NCBI RefSeq assembly: GCF_014237865.1
Contig: NZ_JACJUU010000001.1
Coordinates: forward strand, 1 to 64,000
Origin: Pusillimonas minor
GTDB taxonomy: Bacteria > Pseudomonadota > Gammaproteobacteria > Burkholderiales > Burkholderiaceae_B
Reading direction: 5' to 3'
Length of the DNA: 64,000 nt
Numbering within the stretch: position 1 is the first letter of the stretch; every line of letters begins with the position of its first letter. The translations under genes and the position numbers were made by a program. Positions 8,221-16,253 of the stretch are shown piece after piece. Below the pieces are notes generated by a model, which did no database searches, was not told the DNA's origin, and worked only from the letters and a program-made list of their open reading frames with translations.

Positions 8221-9218
8221 TGCCACCGCGCAACACCAGCAACCTCACCCTCGAAGAAATCGCCAAACTGCGTCGGCGCGAATTTCAGCGCCAACAGGAA
8301 GCCGGGTCTTACGGCATTGCCAACGGGCCCGCAACGCCTGGCCTTGGGCCGTCCGTATCGACTGCCGCTTCGCCCTACGGCCCCAAACCCGGTATGTCGC
8401 CCAATCTGCGGGCCCAGCCAACCCCCGGCGCATTGGCCGCCGCACAGGCCGCCCAGTCGGCGCCCGCCGCTGCCAACCCGCAGCGCTTCGACAAGTGGTA
8501 TTTTGAGCCGCAATCGGAAGAAGAGACCGACAGCTGGCTAATGACTTACCTCGACACCATCACCCTGTTGCTGGTGTTCATGCTCGTCATGCTGATGCTG
8601 GCCGGCAAGGGCGAGGGCTTTAATATCCGCGAAGGCATTATGCCGGGTAACCTGGGTATTTTTGCGCGCGAGCGCAGCACGCCTCCGCCCGACACCTCGG
8701 CGTCTTCCGCAGGCAAAGCCCCAACCATGCAGGCCGGTGGGTCAACGCCCATCCCCCTGCAACCCTCGGCCGACGACGGTACCCGCCCCGCCCCCCTGCA
8801 GGGCCTTGACCTGGCCAACCTGGGCAGCGATATCGATGTCGTCGTCAACGAAAAGTCGGTCAGCTTCCGCATCAACAGCGAAATCCTGTTCAGCTCCGGG
8901 CAAGCCGAACTCAGCCGCGACGGCCTGGCCGTTTTGCAACGCTTAATTAAAGTACTTAAAGACAGCCCGCATAACGTCACCATCGAAGGCCACACCGACG
9001 CGATCCCCATCCGAAGCGTGCGCTTTCCGTCAAACTGGGAACTGTCTAGCGCCCGGGCCGGCAGCGTAGTGCGCTACTTCGAGGCCAACGGCATTGCCAG
9101 CACGCGCTTGCGCGCCGTTGGGTATGCCGACACCAAGCCCCTGGCCACCAACGACACCCCCGAAAACCGGGCGCTTAACCGACGCGTTGAGCTGCTGATG
9201 GAAACCGTGGAAGAATGA
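8220..9218 (+). CDS. MotB-like OmpA-domain stator subunit with long N-terminal extension
   Basis: 332 residues. A cytoplasmic N-terminal region of about 105 residues, rich in Ala, Pro and Gln, precedes the single membrane helix YLDTITLLLVFMLVMLMLAG. D112 in that helix corresponds to the ion-binding aspartate of MotB, which usually sits near residue 30. A periplasmic linker follows, then an OmpA-like peptidoglycan-binding domain from about residue 215 (VTIEGHTDAIPI, NWELSSARAGSVVRYF, NRALNRRVELLM). It is coupled to the MotA-like gene. The long extension is unusual for flagellar MotB. Confidence 0.88.
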   Translation: MPPRNTSNLTLEEIAKLRRREFQRQQEAGSYGIANGPATPGLGPSVSTAASPYGPKPGMSPNLRAQPTPGALAAAQAAQSAPAAANPQRFDKWYFEPQSEEETDSWLMTYLDTITLLLVFMLVMLMLAGKGEGFNIREGIMPGNLGIFARERSTPPPDTSASSAGKAPTMQAGGSTPIPLQPSADDGTRPAPLQGLDLANLGSDIDVVVNEKSVSFRINSEILFSSGQAELSRDGLAVLQRLIKVLKDSPHNVTIEGHTDAIPIRSVRFPSNWELSSARAGSVVRYFEANGIASTRLRAVGYADTKPLATNDTPENRALNRRVELLMETVEE

Positions 9219-9267
9219 GGGCTGGCCGCGGCGAAGCCTGCACGAATTGGCCAGCAGGCCTGCGCAG

Positions 9268-9786
9268 CTAAGGGGTTTCTGGGGTTGCAGATTTTCTGCG
9301 CTGACCTTGCAAGCCCGGCCCGACCGAATACCAAACGCTCAACCCCGACCTGACAAACGCCGGGGGCGTTTGCGGCCCCTTCCCTACCAACGTATGGGTT
9401 AAATAAAACGTTTGGTCGGCCGGCAAGCCGTTAAAGACCTGTGTTGATGTATGGCTGCCAAACAAAACCACGCAACGCCCCGCACCGGGCGACGTGCACA
9501 ACACGCTGCCCAACTGCCCCACCGTGCGCGTTTGGCGCTGCACCCGAACCGATGTAATTACCGCCCGCGGGTGTACGGGCTGGGGCGCCGTAAACGTTTG
9601 CGTGACCGACAACCCTTTTTGGTTAATGGCCGGGCTAACGGCTTCTTGTGACCAGACCTGCCCGCCCTGCGCCGCCGCATGGCCTGCCACCGCGGCCAAC
9701 ATAAAACCCGCCAGCCAACCAGAAAACGTGCGGCTCAGGCCACCCACTAAAACCAGACGCGCGCCGTCTTCATCAATATCAGGCAT
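9268..9786 (-). CDS. FlhE-like periplasmic protein
   Basis: 172 residues from the ATG at 9786. The N-terminus has a hydrophobic stretch ending AAVAGHAAAQ that fits a signal peptide. The mature part shows the FlhE pattern: a W near the start, GLSVTQTFTAPQPVHPRAVITSV, a CysArgCys-type pair (LCTSPGAGRCVVLFGS), GLPADQTFYLTH and a PAFVRSGLSVWYSV ending. FlhE in enterobacteria is a periplasmic flagellar accessory protein thought to stop proton leak through the export gate. Here no flhAB is nearby. The start lies within the end of the upstream gene (8-base overlap ATGCCTGA), which indicates coupling. Confidence 0.72.
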   Translation of the reverse strand: MPDIDEDGARLVLVGGLSRTFSGWLAGFMLAAVAGHAAAQGGQVWSQEAVSPAINQKGLSVTQTFTAPQPVHPRAVITSVRVQRQTRTVGQLGSVLCTSPGAGRCVVLFGSHTSTQVFNGLPADQTFYLTHTLVGKGPQTPPAFVRSGLSVWYSVGPGLQGQRRKSATPETP

Positions 9787-10165
9787 CGGTATACATGGGC
9801 TTGTTGTCGGCCAGGCGCAACCAGCCTTTAACAATACGGTAAATAAACCAAACAACCACGACCCCGAACACCAAATACCCGACCATGACAAACGTTAGCA
9901 AGAAGGCCACGACGCACCACAAAATGCCATACCAGAACGTACGAATTTGCCATCTGAAGTGCGATTCGAGCCAGGTGCCTTTGGCGTCGGATAACTTGAC
10001 GTAATTAATGATGATGGCCACCAGACTGGTGATGCCCACGAAAAAAGACAGCGCCTGCAACGCATAAATGACCGTGGTTATGGTTTTAAGTGAAGCGACC
10101 TTTTCGGGGTTACCGCCATTACCGGGCTGCAAGTTGTTGCCGGGGTTCGTGAAATCTACAGTCAT
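9779..10165 (-). CDS. DUF4870-like small membrane protein
   Basis: 128 residues. A polar N-terminus rich in Gly and Asn is followed by a helix (YALQALSFFVGITSLVAIIINYV), an amphipathic SHFRWQIRTFWYG segment and two closely spaced helices ending FIYRIVKGWLRLADNKP. This matches the DUF4870 / YtpI-like tetraspan or trispan family of unknown function. It is the first gene of a two-gene unit with the FlhE-like gene, overlapping it by 8 bases. Confidence 0.7.
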   Translation of the reverse strand: MTVDFTNPGNNLQPGNGGNPEKVASLKTITTVIYALQALSFFVGITSLVAIIINYVKLSDAKGTWLESHFRWQIRTFWYGILWCVVAFLLTFVMVGYLVFGVVVVWFIYRIVKGWLRLADNKPMYTDA

Positions 10166-10365
10166 TGAAGCTTCCTAAAGGTTTGCGTTTGCGACGGGTT
10201 TTGCGACTGTTACGGATAACCTACCCGTTTGTCCGTTGACGCCCGGGTACCGTAGGCCTATGCTGGCCGTCAGGGTGTAAATACCTGAGCCCTATTGTAA
10301 ACAGCAATAGCGGTGGTTTTTCAGTGATCGCAACACCTTGCAATACCAGCAAACGGAGTGCACAT

Positions 10366-11769
10366 ATGAAAACAAGACCATTACCCGAGCTTCCTGCCGG
10401 CACCACTGCCTTGCATCAAAAGCTGCAGGCCCAAGAAGCGCTCTTTCTTGAAAACGAAAGACGCAACCCCGAATCCCCCTACTACCATGGCGACGCCGAC
10501 CCTGCCCGACAGCGACGGCGTTTTTTATTGGGCAGTGTTGCCGCGCTGGGCGCAGCTGCGCTGGCCAAAACAGGGGCGGCCCACGCCAAGGCCCCTCCCG
10601 GCGCCATCGAACGCACCGTCTTTCCTGACCCGACCAAAGCGCAAGGCGTAGGCGTTGGCGTAGACGATGGCGGCTATGGCTTCCGGTCGCAGTTTGAAAC
10701 CGAAGTGCGCTGGCGCTTCGGTACCAAAACTACCGAATCATCCTGGAGCATGACGCCGCTTGAAAAGAGTCAGGGCATCATCACCCCCTCGGGCCTGCAC
10801 TACGAAAGGCACCACGGCGGTATCGCCACAATCGACCCCACCAAACATATGCTGTATATCCACGGCATGGTCGACGAGGCCAAGAAATTCAACATGCAAG
10901 ACATCCGGCGCTTCCCGTTTATGTCGCGCATCTGCTTTCTTGAATGCTCCGGCAATGGCCTGACCGAGTGGATCAAGCCCACACTCAAAACGGTTCAGGG
11001 CACTCACGGGCTGACGTCCACGTCCGAATGGACCGGAGTTCCGCTGTCGACCTTGCTTAACGAAGTAGGCGTCAAATCTGGTGGCAAGTGGCTGCTGGCC
11101 GAAGGCGGCGATGCCGCCGTCATGACGCGTAGTATCCCGCTTGAAAAAGCCATGGCCGACTGCTTCCTGGCCTACGGCCAGAACGGCGAAGCCATACGCC
11201 CCGAACAAGGCTACCCCTTGCGACTGGTCGTTCCCGGCTACGAAGGCAATATGTGCATCAAATGGATCCGGCGTATCGAAATCTCCGACACGCCTTTCAT
11301 GACGCGCGAAGAGACTTCAAAATACACCGACCTCATGCCCGATGGCAGCGCTTTGCAGTTTTCATTCACCATGGAAGCCAAATCGGTCATCACCTACCCC
11401 TCAGGCGAAATGCTGCTCCAGCGCCCGGGGTTTTACGAAATTACGGGCTTGGCCTGGTCGGGCAAGGGGCTGGTCAAAAAAGTCGAGGTCTCGGTCGATA
11501 GCGGTAAAAACTGGCGCGAGGCCAAATTGCATGGGCCCATCTTGCCCATGTGTCACACTCGGTTCTCCATCCCCTGGGAATGGGACGGCAAAGAAGCTAT
11601 TTTGCAAAGCCGCTGCACCGACGAAACCGGCTATGTACAGCCCACCATCAAAGAATTGGTTGCCCAGCGCGGCACCAACGGGCCGCTGGCGTCCATTTAC
11701 CATCTGAACGGCATCCAAAGTTGGAAAGTCGCCGCTACGGGGGAGGTGTCAAATGTCCATCATTACTAA
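10366..11769 (+). CDS. soxC: Sulfite/sulfane dehydrogenase molybdenum subunit SoxC
   Basis: 467 residues from ATG 10366, which follows the site CGGAGTG; an upstream GTG is less likely. A twin-arginine signal (RRRFLLGSVAALGAAALAK) sits near residue 46. The molybdopterin core has FLECSGNG, whose Cys194 is the expected Mo ligand, then SEWTGVPLSTLL and the C-terminal dimerisation domain (VKKVEVSVDSGKNWREA). SoxC with SoxD oxidises the sulfane sulfur bound to SoxYZ in the periplasm. No soxXYZAB is present in the window, so this may instead serve as a stand-alone sulfite dehydrogenase. It overlaps soxD by 17 bases. Confidence 0.92.
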   Translation: MKTRPLPELPAGTTALHQKLQAQEALFLENERRNPESPYYHGDADPARQRRRFLLGSVAALGAAALAKTGAAHAKAPPGAIERTVFPDPTKAQGVGVGVDDGGYGFRSQFETEVRWRFGTKTTESSWSMTPLEKSQGIITPSGLHYERHHGGIATIDPTKHMLYIHGMVDEAKKFNMQDIRRFPFMSRICFLECSGNGLTEWIKPTLKTVQGTHGLTSTSEWTGVPLSTLLNEVGVKSGGKWLLAEGGDAAVMTRSIPLEKAMADCFLAYGQNGEAIRPEQGYPLRLVVPGYEGNMCIKWIRRIEISDTPFMTREETSKYTDLMPDGSALQFSFTMEAKSVITYPSGEMLLQRPGFYEITGLAWSGKGLVKKVEVSVDSGKNWREAKLHGPILPMCHTRFSIPWEWDGKEAILQSRCTDETGYVQPTIKELVAQRGTNGPLASIYHLNGIQSWKVAATGEVSNVHHY

Positions 11770-12307
11770 CTATGTACTGGGTGGGGTCGGCGGCATTGCG
11801 CTGGCACTTGGCCTGGCCGGCGGCGCCGTCGCCGACAATCACGGCAAAAAGTTTGGCTTTGGGCACACGGCCACCCCCGAAGAGCTCTCGCAGTTTGTGT
11901 CACCGCTACCCGACGGGCGAGGCTTGCCCAAAGGGTCGGGCACGGTCATGCAAGGTGAAAAGGTCTACACCCAGCACTGCCTGGCCTGCCATGGCGCCAA
12001 CCTGGAAGGCGGTATTGGCGACCGGCTGACGGGTGGGCGCAGCACCCTGGTCAACAACGACCCGACCAAGGCGCCGGTTAAAACCGTCGAAAGTTATTGG
12101 CCCTACGCCACTACCCTGTTCGACTACATCAAACGGTCAATGCCCTTTACCCAACCCGGCAGCTTAAGCAACGACGACGTCTATGCCGTTTCGGCCTATA
12201 TTTTGCACAAGGCCAATATCGTCGATGCCAACGCCGAACTGAACCAAGACAACCTGGCCAAGGTCGACATGCCCAACAAAAACGGCTTCAAGCCTGCAGG
12301 CCGTTAG
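11753..12307 (+). CDS. soxD: SoxD-like monohaem c-type cytochrome
   Basis: 184 residues with an N-terminal signal peptide ending near AVADN and one haem-binding motif, C76-L-A-C-H80. A methionine ligand is likely in RSMPFTQPGSL. It is the electron acceptor for the SoxC molybdenum subunit encoded just upstream, whose 3' end it overlaps. The Paracoccus SoxD is larger and has two haems; this is the short monohaem form found in many betaproteobacteria. Confidence 0.88.
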   Translation: MSIITNYVLGGVGGIALALGLAGGAVADNHGKKFGFGHTATPEELSQFVSPLPDGRGLPKGSGTVMQGEKVYTQHCLACHGANLEGGIGDRLTGGRSTLVNNDPTKAPVKTVESYWPYATTLFDYIKRSMPFTQPGSLSNDDVYAVSAYILHKANIVDANAELNQDNLAKVDMPNKNGFKPAGR

Positions 12308-12359
12308 CAACATCCAGGCCACAAGGCGGCAAGCGGGGCTTGTGACAGGCCGATGAACC

Positions 12360-14330
12360 ATGGCACTATGGTCATCATCTTGTTACAAGCCCCTAGTCGC
12401 TATGGCCCAATTCAATACAGTCGTCTCACCCTCGGCCACAAACGCCGACACCCCGCAACGCGCAGATCTTTTTGCCGGCCAAAAGTCGCTTCGCATCGCA
12501 GCGTTGGCCGACCAAAAATCGCGCTGTTTCAAACGGCCTAAAGCCCGCTTTGCCGCACGTCTGGCTGCAGTGCTTCTATGTGGGCTTGCACCGGGTTTGG
12601 GCAGCACCCAGACGGCTACAGCAGCGGCCGCATCAATTAACCCGGCCACGACACCGGCATCAGCCCAGGCACAAGCGGGCCAGGCAACAACACCAGGGCC
12701 AAACACCCAAAGCACCGTGCCGGCGCCCACCGCATCGTTAACCATCAGTGCCGACCCGGTCTGGTTTATGGCCGACGGCAGCCCACACCCGCAGGTGGCC
12801 GGGGCACTGCAGGTGTTGGCGGCAGCTGATACGCACGGCCTTAACCCCGAAACCTACGAAGCAACCACGCTGATCGAGCAATTTGCACGCCTGGCGCAGC
12901 CCGATGCACCAATGGCCACACAGCAACAACGTACCGAGCTGAATGCCCGACTAAACCAGAACCTGGTGCAATACTTAAGCGACCTGCGCGACGGCCGGGT
13001 AGACCCGCACCGGGTGCATCAAAAGTTCGACGTGCCACCAAAACCCGCCTTTGATGCCAGGCAGTATTTGTTTAGCGCCTTGCAAAACAATACTGTCGCC
13101 AAAGCGTTACACGACGCCCGCCCGCGCGTCCCCATGTACGATGCCGTCGTCAAGGCCATGGCCCAGTATCGTCAGTTGCAAAACAACCCGGCCTGGGCCA
13201 GCCCGCTGCCCGCATTGCCCGGGCGCAAACTGGAAGTCGGCCAACCGTGGGCAGGCGCCACGCAACTGGCACAGCGCTTAATATTATTAGGCGATATTCC
13301 CGCTCACATCGCACCGTCCGGCGATACACCCGCGGGCAATATTGCTGCGACGCAAGCTCCTCAAGCCATAAGCAACGCGTCAGCTTCCAGCGCGTTGTCG
13401 GGCTCGGGCACGACAACCACCATGTCCAATACACCCGCCGTATACGACGCGGCGCTTGAGGCCGGGGTCAAGGCTTTTCAGAAGCGTCATGGGCTGACCG
13501 AAGACGGCATCATCGGGCCGGCAACACTGGCGCAACTTAATGTCACACCGGCCCAGCGCGTCAAGCAAATGGCGCTGACGCTTGAACGGCTGCGCTGGAC
13601 ACCGCTGGTCAGTGCACCACGCATGATCGTGGTCAATATCCCCGAGTTCATGCTGCGTGCCTACGACGTCATGCCCGATGGCAATATTGATATCAGCCTG
13701 CAAATGCGGGTCATTGTGGGCCGCGCGCTCGACACCAGTACCCCGCTGTTCGATGAAGACATGCGATTTATTGAATTCAGCCCTTACTGGAATATACCGC
13801 CGTCGATTGCACGCGGCGAAACACTGCCGCGCCTGCGTCGCGACCCCGCGTACTTCGACCGCCAGGGGTTTGAATTTGTCTTGAAAGACGGTTCTGTATC
13901 CACCCAACTGACGCCGGCCAACCTCGAGGCCGTGCAAAAAGGCGCCGCGCGTATTCGGCAACGCCCCGGCCCGCAAAATGCGCTGGGCGACATCAAGTTT
14001 ATCTTCCCCAATAACACCAACATCTATCTGCATCACACGCCATCGCCCCAGTTATTTGAACGGAGCCGTCGCGACTTCAGCCATGGCTGTATTCGCGTCG
14101 AGGCGCCGGTGGCGCTGGCGCAGTTTGTGCTTAAAAACGAGCCCCAATGGACGCAATCGCGCATAGAAGCAGCCATGACCGCCGGAAAATCGCAAACCAT
14201 CCGGCTGGCTGCACCTATTCCGGTGGTGCTGGCCTACGCCACCGTGGTCGTGCTTGAAGACACCGTCTATTTTTATGACGATATATACGGGCACGACAAG
14301 ACGCTGGCAAAAGCATTAAAAATGATGTAA
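12360..14330 (+). CDS. L,D-transpeptidase (YcbB/LdtD type)
   Basis: Up to 656 residues. The start is uncertain: ATG 12360 or ATG 12402, neither with a clear ribosome site. A hydrophobic segment (RLAAVLLCGLAPGLG) some 70 residues in looks like the signal, so the true start may lie even later. Domains in order: an Ala/Thr/Gln-rich linker, a scaffold domain (DLRDGRVDPHRV), a peptidoglycan-binding module (GVKAFQKRHGLTEDGIIGPAT), and a YkuD catalytic domain with the SHGCIRVE motif near residue 574. It forms 3-3 crosslinks in the cell wall. The downstream gene also acts on peptidoglycan. Confidence 0.9.
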   Translation: MALWSSSCYKPLVAMAQFNTVVSPSATNADTPQRADLFAGQKSLRIAALADQKSRCFKRPKARFAARLAAVLLCGLAPGLGSTQTATAAAASINPATTPASAQAQAGQATTPGPNTQSTVPAPTASLTISADPVWFMADGSPHPQVAGALQVLAAADTHGLNPETYEATTLIEQFARLAQPDAPMATQQQRTELNARLNQNLVQYLSDLRDGRVDPHRVHQKFDVPPKPAFDARQYLFSALQNNTVAKALHDARPRVPMYDAVVKAMAQYRQLQNNPAWASPLPALPGRKLEVGQPWAGATQLAQRLILLGDIPAHIAPSGDTPAGNIAATQAPQAISNASASSALSGSGTTTTMSNTPAVYDAALEAGVKAFQKRHGLTEDGIIGPATLAQLNVTPAQRVKQMALTLERLRWTPLVSAPRMIVVNIPEFMLRAYDVMPDGNIDISLQMRVIVGRALDTSTPLFDEDMRFIEFSPYWNIPPSIARGETLPRLRRDPAYFDRQGFEFVLKDGSVSTQLTPANLEAVQKGAARIRQRPGPQNALGDIKFIFPNNTNIYLHHTPSPQLFERSRRDFSHGCIRVEAPVALAQFVLKNEPQWTQSRIEAAMTAGKSQTIRLAAPIPVVLAYATVVVLEDTVYFYDDIYGHDKTLAKALKMM

Positions 14331-14579
14331 AAATAGAACCCAGTTAAACGGATTTAACTTAAATTGCCTAAAATTTAGGTAATTTTTGGACGACTGCGTT
14401 AACTAAAACGGGTGAACTGATTTTGCTTGTTATCAAATGGTCGTCCCCTGTTAAACAATCCGTTTTGCAGTGCCAAGGTCCCGGCTTAGGCCGTACCAGT
14501 ACGTCGAACCAAAGTGTCAACCCGGTCGTTTACTTTTATATAGGGCGCATTATCGCGTCCCAGTTTCAGGTTTTTGCCT

Positions 14580-15140
14580 ATGTCCACACCGCCACACCCC
14601 GCGCGCCGCAGCTTTTTGCGTCGCGCCGCTTCCATTACGCTGGCCGCCGGCCTGCCCGTTTTATCGGCCCCCGCACTGGCCGGCATCCGTATCTACCCCC
14701 GCCACGTTGCCTTCAACCATACCCACCGCGACGACCGGCTGTCGCTGGTCTATGCCCACGGCGATCGCTACTTGCCCCCTGCCCTTGACCGCCTGAACGT
14801 ATTTTTACGCGACCACTACACGCAGGCCATTGGCACCATGGATCCGCTGCTGTACGACCAGCTTGACCGCATCCGCAAACTGCTGAACACCGACATCCCC
14901 TACGACGTGATTTCGGCCTACCGCGACCCGCAAACCAACGAGCGCCTGCGCACAACGCGCGGGGGTGGTGTGGCCAAACGCAGCCTGCACATGGACGGCA
15001 AGGCCATCGACATCCGCCTGCCCGGCATCCCGCTGGCCGAAGTTCGCGACGCCGCGTTGTCGCTTAATGCGGGCGGGGTCGGCTTCTACCCGCGTGACCA
15101 GTTCGTCCATATCGACACCGGGCGCGTCCGCAGCTGGTAG
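14580..15140 (+). CDS. DUF882 / YcbK (MepK)-type peptidoglycan peptidase
   Basis: 186 residues from ATG 14580. A twin-arginine signal (RRSFLRRAASITLAAGLPVL) directs export. The catalytic domain has SAYRDPQTNERLR, SLHMDGKAIDIRLPG and FVHIDTG, giving the His-Asp-His zinc set of the M15-like DUF882 family. The E. coli homologue cleaves 3-3 crosslinks made by L,D-transpeptidases. Its place 249 bp behind an L,D-transpeptidase gene fits a shared pathway. Confidence 0.9.
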   Translation: MSTPPHPARRSFLRRAASITLAAGLPVLSAPALAGIRIYPRHVAFNHTHRDDRLSLVYAHGDRYLPPALDRLNVFLRDHYTQAIGTMDPLLYDQLDRIRKLLNTDIPYDVISAYRDPQTNERLRTTRGGGVAKRSLHMDGKAIDIRLPGIPLAEVRDAALSLNAGGVGFYPRDQFVHIDTGRVRSW

Positions 15141-15289
15141 AAAGACAAGAATGCCGCATATATCGCGCCGATCTAAAGACATACAAAATTCTTCGTTCCC
15201 GACGCCTGCCACGCGTGCGACCATTCAACGCATGTTGAACACTATGCGGCGCACCCAGGCAACACGGGGCCCCGCGGCAGGAGCCCCTC

Positions 15290-16009
15290 TTGAGCATCGA
15301 AGTCAAAAACATTACCAAACGGTTCGGCGCGTTCGCGGCCCTCGACAATATTTCGCTGAAATTTCAGGGCGGCGGGCTGACCGCGCTGCTGGGCCCCTCG
15401 GGCTGCGGCAAAACAACCTTGCTGCGCATTATTGCGGGCCTGGAATCTGCCGATAGCGGCAACGTCATTTTGCAAGGCCGCGATGCCACCCATATCGACG
15501 CCCGCGCCCGCAATGTTGGCTTTGTCTTCCAGCACTACGTGCTGTTTCGCCACATGACTGTGTTCGAAAACGTTGCCTTCGGGCTGCGTGTCCGCCCGCG
15601 CAAAACACGCCCCTCCGAAACCGAAATCCGTGAACGGGTTTACCAATTGCTCGAGCGCGTGCAGTTGTCGTGGCTGGCCGACCAATACCCCGACACGCTT
15701 AGCGGTGGCCAGCGCCAGCGCATTGCGCTGGCCCGGGCCTTGGCCATTGAACCGAAAATATTGCTGCTCGACGAGCCCTTCGGGGCGCTGGACGCCAAAG
15801 TACGCAAAGAACTGCGTCAGTGGCTGCGTCAGTTACATGCCGAACTGGACGTCACCAGCGTTTTCGTCACCCACGACCAAGACGAAGCGCTGGAAGTCTC
15901 GGACAATATCGTCGTCATGAACCGAGGTCGGGTTGAGCAAGTGGGCAGCCCTGCTGAAGTCAGGGCGCAGCCGGCCACCGAATTTGTGTACGGCTTTCTA
16001 GCCGCCTGA
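15290..16009 (+). CDS. cysA: Sulfate ABC transporter ATPase CysA, C-terminally short
   Basis: 239 residues starting at TTG 15290 behind GGCAGGAG. Walker A is GPSGCGKTT, the signature [16 protein letters not shown], Walker [13 protein letters not shown] and the H-loop FVTHDQDEA. The ATPase domain is complete, but the protein ends at VYGFLAA where CysA normally continues (VYGFLG...) for about 100 residues into the TOBE regulatory domain. No cysP, cysT or cysW gene is nearby. It is a lone, possibly degraded or relocated ATPase; complementation by permeases elsewhere is possible. Confidence 0.82.
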   Translation: MSIEVKNITKRFGAFAALDNISLKFQGGGLTALLGPSGCGKTTLLRIIAGLESADSGNVILQGRDATHIDARARNVGFVFQHYVLFRHMTVFENVAFGLRVRPRKTRPSETEIRERVYQLLERVQLSWLADQYPDTLSGGQRQRIALARALAIEPKILLLDEPFGALDAKVRKELRQWLRQLHAELDVTSVFVTHDQDEALEVSDNIVVMNRGRVEQVGSPAEVRAQPATEFVYGFLAA

Positions 16010-16151
16010 TTTATTTAAGGTTTTAGTCAGGTTTGGCCTGCATAATCACCACATGGCCGGCCGGGGGGCCGCAAGCGGGCACGCAAACCCGGCGCCCCGC
16101 AACAGCAGCAACGGCCTGAAACCTTGCCACGCCTTGTTCATTTTTTTACAC

Positions 16152-16179
16152 AAAAAGGCCGCTAAGTTCGGCCTTTTTT
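16152..16179. terminator. Rho-independent terminator
   Basis: Inverted repeat AAAAAGGCCG / CGGCCTTTTT with loop CTAAGTT, flanked by A and T runs, between cysA and the mrp operon. It can work on both strands. Confidence 0.8.
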
Positions 16180-16253
16180 GCGTTTCTGTCCCAAAAAGCG
16201 ACACAAAGTATCGTATTATTTAATGCAATAAAACAACACTTTGGCCAGACTTG

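Noticed and set aside
16010-16253. Missing TOBE domain of cysA in the following sequence
   Set aside because: Bases after 16009 show no continuation of the CysA domain in any frame that I could recognise; only the terminator stands out.
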